Source: QWPN01 sp044238145 (GTDB lineage Bacteria; Planctomycetota; Planctomycetia; Pirellulales; UBA1268). Taken from it: a stretch of DNA of 34,759 bases. Under the pieces are notes generated by a model. That model was not told the DNA's origin and made no database searches. It saw nothing but the letters and a program-made list of their open reading frames with translations. Shown one piece after another: positions 25,928-31,988 of this stretch; position 1 is the first letter of the stretch, and each line of letters opens with the position of its first letter. A program made the position numbers and the translations under genes. The stretch is taken from NCBI GenBank assembly GCA_044238145.1, contig JBIIDT010000025.1:1-34759 (forward strand), in the 5' to 3' direction.

Positions 25928-25966
25928 AAGGCTGGTAGGCAGAGTGACACAGGAGCAAGGCAACAG

Positions 25967-26251
25967 ATGGCGAAAAACGTCGAAGCCCTCGGCATGATCG
26001 AGGTGAAGGGATTCGTCACCCTCGTCGAGGCGGTGGACGCGATGATGAAGGCGGCGAACGTCACCTTCATCGGCTGGGACAAGATCGGCAGCGGACTCGT
26101 GACGGCGTTCGTCTCGGGCGACGTGGCCGCGGTCAAGGCGGCGACCGACGCGGGTGCGGCGGCCGGCGGCCGGATCGGCGACGTGGTGAGCGTGCAGGTG
26201 ATCGCGCGTCCTCACGAGGACATCGGGATCGTGCTGCCGACGCATGGCTGA
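25967..26251 (+). CDS. BMC-H hexameric microcompartment shell protein 1
   Basis: A 94-residue single BMC (Pfam BMC) domain: MAKNVEALGMIEVKGFVTLV, then AANVTFIGWDKIGSGLVTAFVSGDVAAVKAATDAG. The pore loop is the standard GSG (41-43). Such proteins form the hexagonal facets. ATG 25967 gives the canonical length and has AGGAGCAAGG upstream. An in-frame ATG at 25835, with its own GGAG, would add 44 residues, 12 of them basic, but that stretch has many A/T third positions and contains two stem-loops, unlike neighbouring coding sequence. I therefore favour the short form without excluding the long one. Confidence 0.93.
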   Translation: MAKNVEALGMIEVKGFVTLVEAVDAMMKAANVTFIGWDKIGSGLVTAFVSGDVAAVKAATDAGAAAGGRIGDVVSVQVIARPHEDIGIVLPTHG

Positions 26252-26326
26252 GCGGACCATCCGCGACAGGTGCAACCGGACTGTTTCCACTTCCAAACCC
26301 ATCGGAACCAACCCCAAGGAAAACGC

Positions 26327-26596
26327 ATGAACACGGCAATCGGACTTCTCGAGACCAAGGGACTCGTCGGCCTCGTCGAGGCGACGGACGCGATGGCCAA
26401 GGCGGCCAACGTGAAGATTCTCAAGCGGATCAGCATCGGCAACGCCTACGTGGCGACGGTCGTGCAGGGTGACGTGGGCAGCGTGCGGGCGGCCGTCGAG
26501 GCCGGCGCCACCGCGGCCCAGCAGGTCGGCGAGCTCGTCGCCAGCCACGTCATTCCCCGCCCCGCCGACAGCCTGGTGGCCTCGTTCTTCGCATGA
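26327..26596 (+). CDS. BMC-H hexameric microcompartment shell protein 2
   Basis: An 89-residue BMC domain: GLLETKGLVGLVEATDAMAK, then KRISIGNAYVATVVQGDVGSVRAAVEAG. The pore loop reads SIGNAY (36-41) rather than KIGSGL. The central pore should therefore differ in size or polarity from shell protein 1, which fits a division of labour in metabolite passage. AAGGA lies 7 nt before the ATG. The preceding 75-nt gap starts with a small GC hairpin (26252-26264) just after the stop of shell gene 1. The stop overlaps the kinase start in an ATGA junction. Confidence 0.93.
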   Translation: MNTAIGLLETKGLVGLVEATDAMAKAANVKILKRISIGNAYVATVVQGDVGSVRAAVEAGATAAQQVGELVASHVIPRPADSLVASFFA

Positions 26597-27843
26597 AGAT
26601 CCTCGTCGCCAATCTCGGCTCCACGAGCTTCAAGTACCGGCTCTTCGACCTCCCCGCGTCGCGGGGAGCCGTCGGCGGGCGGGAGCTTGCCCGCGGGGGC
26701 GTGGAACGCATCGGCGCGGCGGAGAGCCGTGTCTTCGCGACCACCGGGGCCGGGGCCGGGGCGACGACGTTCGAGGCGGTGATGCCGGTGCCCGACCACG
26801 CCGTCGCCCTGCGGGCGGCGCTCGACCAGCTCACCGCCCCCGGCGGGCCGCTGACGGGCGTCGACGAGGTGGCGGCCGTCGGCTTCAAGGCGGTGCACGG
26901 CGGACGGGCGGGCGGCGTCGTCCGCGTCACGCCCGACGTGCTCGCGGCGATGGAGGAGATGGCGCTCGTGGCCCCGGCCCACAATCCGCCCTACGTGCGG
27001 GCGATGCGGCTGCTCGGGGAACGGATGCCGCAGGTGCCGCTCGTGGCGGCGTTCGAGACGGGCTTCCACGCCACGATTCCCGCGCGGAACGCCCTCTACG
27101 CCGTGCCGACGGAGTGGGTCGAGAAGCACCTCGTGAGGCGGTGGGGCTTCCACGGCGCGAGCCACCGCTTCGTCGCGGAGCGGATGACGGAGCTCGTGCC
27201 GGCCGGCCCGCGCGGCCGGCGGGTGATCTCCTGCCACCTCGGCGGGTCGAGCAGCGTCTGCTGGATCCGGGACGGGGCCAGCGTCGGCACCTCGATGGGG
27301 ATGAGCCCGCAGTCGGGCCTGCCCCAGAACAACCGGGCCGGCGACTTCGACCCCTTCGCCCTCGTCCACGTGGCGCGGGCGACGGGCCGGGGCTTCGAGG
27401 ACCTGCTCGGCGAGCTCTCCGGCAAGAGCGGCCTCGCCGGCATGTCCGGCACGTCGGGCGACATGCGCGACCTCGAGGAGGCGGCGGCAGCCGGCGACGC
27501 CCGGGCGCGGACGGCGATCGACGTCTACGTGGCGTCGATCCGGCACTGGCTCGGGGCCGGCATCGTGGAGCTCGGCGGCCTCGACGGCGTGGCCTTCGCG
27601 GGGGGCATCGGCGAGAACTCGCCGCTCGTCCGCGCGGCGGTGCTGGCGGGCCTCGAGGAGCTCGGCATCCGGCTCGATCCGGCGGCCAACGCGCCCCGGG
27701 GGGCGACCGAACGCCCGATCCACGCGGCCGACTCGCGGGTGGCCGCATGGGTGATTCCGACCAACGAAGAACTGATCGTCGCCCGGCAGGCCCGCGACCT
27801 GCTGGCCGACGGGACCGCACACTCGAACCCGGGAGGTGGCTGA
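26593..27843 (+). CDS. Acetate-kinase-family acyl kinase of the microcompartment locus
   Basis: Transfers phosphate from an acyl-phosphate to ADP; here probably lactyl-phosphate made by PduL. 416 residues of the AckA fold: NLGSTSFKY (Asn7), APAHNPP (His130), RRWGFHGASH (His187), GLPQNNRAGDFDP (Arg248), GGIGENS and TNEELIVAR. Several normally strict active-site residues differ from Methanosarcina AckA. FKAVHGG has Lys99 for Arg91. FETGFH has Glu155 for the catalytic Asp148. CHLGGSSS has Gly218 for Asn211. The enzyme may therefore prefer another acyl group. No encapsulation helix is visible, so it may work outside the shell. The BMC-P gene overlaps its stop by one base. Confidence 0.9.
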   Translation: MKILVANLGSTSFKYRLFDLPASRGAVGGRELARGGVERIGAAESRVFATTGAGAGATTFEAVMPVPDHAVALRAALDQLTAPGGPLTGVDEVAAVGFKAVHGGRAGGVVRVTPDVLAAMEEMALVAPAHNPPYVRAMRLLGERMPQVPLVAAFETGFHATIPARNALYAVPTEWVEKHLVRRWGFHGASHRFVAERMTELVPAGPRGRRVISCHLGGSSSVCWIRDGASVGTSMGMSPQSGLPQNNRAGDFDPFALVHVARATGRGFEDLLGELSGKSGLAGMSGTSGDMRDLEEAAAAGDARARTAIDVYVASIRHWLGAGIVELGGLDGVAFAGGIGENSPLVRAAVLAGLEELGIRLDPAANAPRGATERPIHAADSRVAAWVIPTNEELIVARQARDLLADGTAHSNPGGG

Positions 27844-28151
27844 TGTTCGTCGCACTCGTGACCGGCTCGGTCGTGGCCACGCAGAAGGCCGAATCGATGA
27901 CGGGCCACAAGCTGCTCGTCGTGGAGCCCTACCGGCTCGACGAGAAGACCCGCTCGCGGCTCGTCTCCACGGGCCGGACCTTCATCGCCGTCGACACGCT
28001 CGGCGCCGGCGAGGGCCAGTTCGTGCTCGTCACCCAGGGCTCGAGCGCCCGCCTGACCCCCGAGACCAAGTCCCTGCCCATCGACGCGGTCGTGATCGGC
28101 CTCGTCGACACCGTCCGCATCGAAGGCACCGAAGTCTTCAACCGGAGCTGA
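27843..28151 (+). CDS. BMC-P pentameric shell protein 1 (EutN/CcmL family)
   Basis: A 102-residue vertex protein. It shows the whole family pattern: VTGSVVATQKAESMTGHKLL, then VDTLGAGEGQFVLVTQGSSAR and DAVVIGLVDTV. Pentamers close the twelve corners of the icosahedral shell. This is the most canonical of the three pentamer genes in the operon. The ATG overlaps the kinase stop (TGATG), with GGGAGG upstream inside the kinase end. The aldehyde dehydrogenase starts 2 nt after its stop. Confidence 0.93.
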   Translation: MFVALVTGSVVATQKAESMTGHKLLVVEPYRLDEKTRSRLVSTGRTFIAVDTLGAGEGQFVLVTQGSSARLTPETKSLPIDAVVIGLVDTVRIEGTEVFNRS

Positions 28152-28153
28152 CC

Positions 28154-29638
28154 ATGAGCACCACCACCGCCCCCGACATCGCCGCCATCGTCCGCCAGGT
28201 CATCGCCGAGCTGACCACGACCGGGGCCCCCGCCGCCCCAAAGCCCCCGGCGGCTTCCGCCCGGCCCGCCACCGGGTCCCACGAAGGCGCCAACGGGGTT
28301 TTCTCGTCCGTCGACGAGGCCGTCGCCGCGGCGACCGAGGCCTTCCACCAGCTCGAGCGGCTCGGCGTGGAGGGACGCAAGAAGGCGATCGCCCACGTCC
28401 GCCGGATCGCCATCGAGGACGCCGAGGAACTCGGCCGCATGGAGTTCGCCGAGACCAAGATCGGCCGCCTCGACCACAAGATCGAGAAGCTCAAGGTGCT
28501 CGGCGAGAAGGTGCCGGGCGTGGAGTTCATGCAGAGCGAGGTATTCAGCGGCGACCACGGCCTGGCCGTGATCGAGCACGCCCCGTTCGGCGTCATCGGC
28601 GCGATCACGCCGGTCACGCACTCCCTCCCCACGATCGCCTGCAACGCGATCAACATGATCGCCGGCGGCAACACCGTCGTCGTCAACCCGCACCCCAGCG
28701 GCCGGAAGATCGCCGCCGAGGGCGTGCGCCGGTTCAACGCTGCGATCCACCGCGACCTGGGCGTCGACAACCTGATTTCGCTCGTCGCCGAGCCGTCGCT
28801 GGAGTCGGCCGGGGCCCTGTTCAACCACCGCGGCGTGAAGCTGATCTGCGTGACGGGCGGCCCGGCCGTGGCGAAGGCGGCGCTGCAGTCGAGCAAGCGG
28901 GCGATCGTGGCCGGCCCCGGCAATCCCCCGGTGGTCGTGGACGAGACGGCCGACCTCGACAACGCGGCCCGGTCGATCATCGCGGGCGCGGCCTACGACA
29001 ACAACCTGCTGTGCATCGGCGAGAAGCAGGTGTTCGTCGTGGCGAGCGTGTTCGACCGGATGATGGCCGCGATGGAGCGGGCCGGGGCCCTGCGGCTCAA
29101 CGCCGGCCAGGTCGACGCGCTCACGAAGCGGGCGATCGTGATGACCGGCGAGGGGGCGCACCGCCACCAGGTGCCCTGCAAGGATCTGCTCGGCCAGGAT
29201 GCGTCGCTGCTCGCCCAGGCGGCGGGGGCGACCGGGCACGCGGGCCTCGAGCTGGTGTTCGGCGAAACGGACAACGACAACCCGTTCGTGCCCGTCGAGC
29301 AGATGATGCCCTTCGTGCCGTTCGTGCGTTGCCAGGACGCCGACGAGGCGATTCATCGGGCCCACGCGAGCGAGCACGGCTTTCGTCACACGGCGATCAT
29401 CCACTCGACGAACGTCCGTACGATGACCCGCATGGGCCGGCTCCTCGACACGACGCTGTTCGTGAAGAACGGGCCGAGCGTGGCCGGCCTCGGCCTCGGC
29501 GGCGAGGGCTATCTGTCGTTCTCCATCGCCACGCCCACGGGCGAGGGCGTGACCACCCCGCTGACGTTCACCCGGCAGCGGCGGTGCACGCTCGTGGACG
29601 ACCTCCGCATCCTCGGCTCGGCCGATGCAGTGAGCTGA
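28154..29638 (+). CDS. CoA-acylating aldehyde dehydrogenase, microcompartment-targeted
   Basis: Oxidises an aldehyde with NAD and CoA to acyl-CoA; in PVM compartments lactaldehyde to lactyl-CoA. 494 residues of the PduP/EutE type. Residues 7-22 (PDIAAIVRQVIAELTT) form an amphipathic N-terminal helix followed by a Pro/Ala linker, the usual encapsulation peptide. The core contains HAPFGVIGAITPVTHSLPT, MIAGGNTVVVNPHPSG, the catalytic cysteine Cys287 in NNLLCIGEKQ, and FVKNGPSVAGLG. It is the signature enzyme of the operon. It sits between two pentamer genes with gaps of 2 and 4 nt. Confidence 0.94.
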   Translation: MSTTTAPDIAAIVRQVIAELTTTGAPAAPKPPAASARPATGSHEGANGVFSSVDEAVAAATEAFHQLERLGVEGRKKAIAHVRRIAIEDAEELGRMEFAETKIGRLDHKIEKLKVLGEKVPGVEFMQSEVFSGDHGLAVIEHAPFGVIGAITPVTHSLPTIACNAINMIAGGNTVVVNPHPSGRKIAAEGVRRFNAAIHRDLGVDNLISLVAEPSLESAGALFNHRGVKLICVTGGPAVAKAALQSSKRAIVAGPGNPPVVVDETADLDNAARSIIAGAAYDNNLLCIGEKQVFVVASVFDRMMAAMERAGALRLNAGQVDALTKRAIVMTGEGAHRHQVPCKDLLGQDASLLAQAAGATGHAGLELVFGETDNDNPFVPVEQMMPFVPFVRCQDADEAIHRAHASEHGFRHTAIIHSTNVRTMTRMGRLLDTTLFVKNGPSVAGLGLGGEGYLSFSIATPTGEGVTTPLTFTRQRRCTLVDDLRILGSADAVS

Positions 29639-29642
29639 TCCC

Positions 29643-29906
29643 ATGCAACTGGCCCGCATCCTCGGCACGGCGACGGCGACGGTGAAGCACCCGTCGCTGG
29701 CGGGCACCCGCCTGCTCGTGGTGCAGCCGCTGATGGCCGACCGCACGAGTCCCGACGGCGACCCGCAGCTGGCGATCGACACCGTCGGCGCCGGCGTCGA
29801 CGACCTCACCGTGATCACGAGCGACGGCCGCCTCCTCCGCGACCTCCTCAAGAGCGACACCACCCCGGCCCGCTGGAGCACGATCGCCCTCGTGGACGAC
29901 GCATGA
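29643..29906 (+). CDS. BMC-P pentameric shell protein 2 (divergent EutN/CcmL)
   Basis: An 87-residue member of the pentamer family, recognised by MQLARILGTATATVKHPSL, GTRLLVVQPL and IDTVGAGVDDLTVITSDG. The family's GxGexVLvtxGSSAR loop is replaced by GVDDLTVITSDGRLLRDLL, so this paralogue has lost the usual Gly-Ser-Ser-Ala-Arg segment. The C-terminus (STIALVDDA) keeps the last strand. PVM loci typically encode three BMC-P paralogues; separate roles are plausible but unproven. The stop overlaps the next gene in an ATGA junction. Confidence 0.88.
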   Translation: MQLARILGTATATVKHPSLAGTRLLVVQPLMADRTSPDGDPQLAIDTVGAGVDDLTVITSDGRLLRDLLKSDTTPARWSTIALVDDA

Positions 29907-30598
29907 GCACCGCGGACCGCGCCATGATCGAGCGGCTCGTCGCCGAGGTGATCGGGCGACTCCGGGCGGAGGCCGCCCCGGCTGCCGGCGCGGCGCTCGC
30001 CGACCGGGTGATCACGCTGGCGACGCTCGAGCGGCTGCCGGCGGGCACGCGGAGCGTCGTGATCGACGCCAAGGCCGTCGTCACCCCCTCGGCCCGCGAC
30101 CACGCCAAGGCGGCCGGCCTCACGATCGCCCGCGGAGGATCGCCGGCTGCGGCCGGGGCCGCCGCTGGCCCCCGCCCCTTCGTGATCGCCCACGCCGAGT
30201 GCACGTCGGATCCCGCGGCCAAGGCCGCCGCCGTCGCCCGCGCCGTGCCCGGCGCCCAGCGGCTGCCGTCGTCGGGCCTCGCCGACGTGATCGCCGCCCT
30301 CGCGACGCACGCCTCCCGCGACGCCGCCCGCGGCATCCTGCTGACGGGCCGGCCCGCCGTGGCAGCGATCCTCGCCAACCGTTCGGCCTACCTGCGGGCC
30401 GTCACCGGCCGCGACGCGACGCACCTCGCGGCGGCCGCCGCCGCCTGCGCGGCGAACCTCCTCGTCGTCGATCCGGCCGCGTTCGCCGGCGGCCTCGAAA
30501 GGCTGTGCGCCGACTTCGCGACCCGTCCGTCCGGCCCCCTGCCCCCCGAACTCGCCGCCGCCCCCGCCGGCTGCGGCTGCCAGGCCCACCCCCACTGA
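29903..30598 (+). CDS. Unknown microcompartment protein: targeting-like helix, TPxARD segment, RpiB-like domain
   Basis: 231 residues, not assigned to a known enzyme. Residues 3-24 (TADRAMIERLVAEVIGRLRA) form an amphipathic helix like the encapsulation peptides of its neighbours. Residues 35-77 include VVIDAKAVVTPSARDHAKAAG, similar to the short TPxARD unit found in EutT-like microcompartment proteins. Residues 125-206 align by eye with the second half of RpiB: GILLTGRPAVAAILANRSAY, LRAV, NLLVV. The catalytic Cys of the RpiB ICGTG loop is Thr148 and the GTG becomes GRP, so isomerase activity is unlikely. The C-terminus ends CGCQAHPH (Cys224, Cys226). Likely lumen cargo, scaffold or ligand sensor. 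Confidence 0.75.
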   Translation: MSTADRAMIERLVAEVIGRLRAEAAPAAGAALADRVITLATLERLPAGTRSVVIDAKAVVTPSARDHAKAAGLTIARGGSPAAAGAAAGPRPFVIAHAECTSDPAAKAAAVARAVPGAQRLPSSGLADVIAALATHASRDAARGILLTGRPAVAAILANRSAYLRAVTGRDATHLAAAAAACAANLLVVDPAAFAGGLERLCADFATRPSGPLPPELAAAPAGCGCQAHPH

Positions 30599-30607
30599 GA
30601 CCAGGCA

Positions 30608-30898
30608 ATGCGACTCGGCAAAACCATCGGCACGGTGACGCTCGTGGAGCCCCATCCCGCGGTCCGCGGCGGCGTGTTCCGCGTCGTCGTGCCACTCGGC
30701 CCCGGCGACCTCGCGGCGGGCGACGGCCCGGCCGAGCCGCTCATCGCCTGGGACGACCTCGGCGCGGGCGACGGCCAACTCGTGGCGTTCAGCGAGGGGG
30801 GCGAGGCGGCGCAGCCGTTTCGCCCGGTCGACAGGCCGATCGACGCCTACGTCGCGGCCCTCGTCGACCGGCTCGAGCTGCCCGCACGACCGGCATGA
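30608..30898 (+). CDS. BMC-P pentameric shell protein 3 (EutN/CcmL family)
   Basis: A 96-residue pentamer-family protein: MRLGKTIGTVTLVEPHPAV, then WDDLGAGDGQLVAFSEGGEAA and IDAYVAALVDRLEL. It keeps the GAGDGQ turn and the final strand but has EGGEAAQPF in place of GSSAR. It differs in sequence from both other pentamers, so mixed vertices are possible. It begins 9 nt after the unknown RpiB-like gene. The four-base overlap of its stop with an in-frame ATG (30895) of the aldolase frame is discussed under the aldolase. Confidence 0.9.
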   Translation: MRLGKTIGTVTLVEPHPAVRGGVFRVVVPLGPGDLAAGDGPAEPLIAWDDLGAGDGQLVAFSEGGEAAQPFRPVDRPIDAYVAALVDRLELPARPA

Positions 30899-30962
30899 TC
30901 CGCACGACCATCCCCGGAGGCACCGTCTCCGCAACCGCCAATCCGACCGCGACCCGAAAAGT

Positions 30963-30973
30963 GATTCAGAATC
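30963..30973. promoter_or_regulatory. Palindrome in the leader of the aldolase gene
   Basis: GATTC-A-GAATC is a perfect 5-bp inverted repeat within an AT-richer patch of the 128-nt gap between BMC-P 3 and the aldolase. Candidate operator or processing site inside the operon; short enough to be chance. Confidence 0.2.
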
Positions 30974-31026
30974 GAGAGGGCGCCTCAGCGTCCCACCGCA
31001 CACCAGGACCCCACGCAGGAGCAGCC

Positions 31027-31932
31027 ATGGCAGCCACAGGCCAGATCAAGACCACCGACAAGTCGCTCTCCCAGCTCAAGGAGGAGATCTGCGACATCGG
31101 CCGCCGGATCTACAACAAGGGCTTCGCCGCCGGCAACGACGGCAACATCTCGTTCCGGCTCAACGAGCGGGAGGTGCTCTGCACCCCGACGATGATCTCG
31201 AAGGGCTTCATGAAGCCCTCCGACCTGTGCATCGTCGACATGGAAGGGAACCAGATCGGCGGCAACCGCAAGCGGTCGAGCGAGATCCTCCTCCACCTCA
31301 CGATCATGAAGGAGCGGCCCGACATCAACTCCGTGGTCCACTGCCACCCGCCGCACGCCACCGCCTTCGCCGTGGCCCGCGAGCCGATCCCGCAGTGCGT
31401 GCTGCCCGAAGTCGAGGTGTTCCTCGGCGACGTGCCGATCACCCGTTACGAGACGCCCGGCGGCCAGAAGTTCGCCGACACCGTCAAGCCGTTCGTGAAG
31501 AAGTCGAACGTCGTGATCCTCGCCAACCACGGCACCGTGAGCTTCGGCGAGACGGTCGAGAAGGCCTACTGGTGGACCGAGATCCTCGACGCCTACTGCC
31601 GGATCCTGATGCTCGCCAAGGACCTCGGCCGCGTCACCTACCTCACTAAGCAGGAGACGAAGGAACTCCTCGACCTGAAGGCCAAGTGGGGCTACACCGA
31701 CCCGCGGCTCGAGAAGAACATGGAGAACTGCGACATCTGCGCCAACGATGTGTTCCGTGCCAGCTGGGGCACGACGGGCGTGACACGCAAGGCCTTCGAC
31801 GCGCCGCCGCCGATGGGTGCCGACCCGGAGAACGCCACGCGGCCGGTCGCCCCGGCGGGCCTCGACCAGGAGGCCCTTGTCCGGATCGTCACCGAGCAGG
31901 TCTGCAAGCAGCTGGGGATCTCCGCCGCCTGA
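31027..31932 (+). CDS. Class II aldolase (fuculose/rhamnulose-1-phosphate type) with C-terminal targeting helix
   Basis: A zinc aldolase expected to cleave L-fuculose-1-P or L-rhamnulose-1-P to DHAP and lactaldehyde. 301 residues: AGNDGNISFRL, catalytic RSSE (Glu86, aligning with Glu73 of E. coli FucA), VVHCHPPHA (His105, His107) and LANHGTVSFG (His168) as zinc ligands. Beyond the ~215-residue core there is a NCDICAND CxxC segment (Cys235, Cys238). A Pro-rich linker then leads to a final amphipathic helix (GLDQEALVRIVTEQVCKQLG, 278-297) resembling an encapsulation peptide. Start 31027 has AGGAG 5 nt upstream. An in-frame ATG at 30895 would overlap BMC-P 3 but adds sequence of non-coding character. 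Confidence 0.93.
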   Translation: MAATGQIKTTDKSLSQLKEEICDIGRRIYNKGFAAGNDGNISFRLNEREVLCTPTMISKGFMKPSDLCIVDMEGNQIGGNRKRSSEILLHLTIMKERPDINSVVHCHPPHATAFAVAREPIPQCVLPEVEVFLGDVPITRYETPGGQKFADTVKPFVKKSNVVILANHGTVSFGETVEKAYWWTEILDAYCRILMLAKDLGRVTYLTKQETKELLDLKAKWGYTDPRLEKNMENCDICANDVFRASWGTTGVTRKAFDAPPPMGADPENATRPVAPAGLDQEALVRIVTEQVCKQLGISAA

Positions 31933-31988
31933 CGGCGACGCGACGGCCAGCTGACACCCTCATTCCACCGCGGAGTCATCGAGCACCC

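Noticed and set aside
27929..31003. 1024-codon minus-strand frame across the microcompartment genes
   Set aside because: It is antisense to six genes with clear families and its own translation shows no domain.
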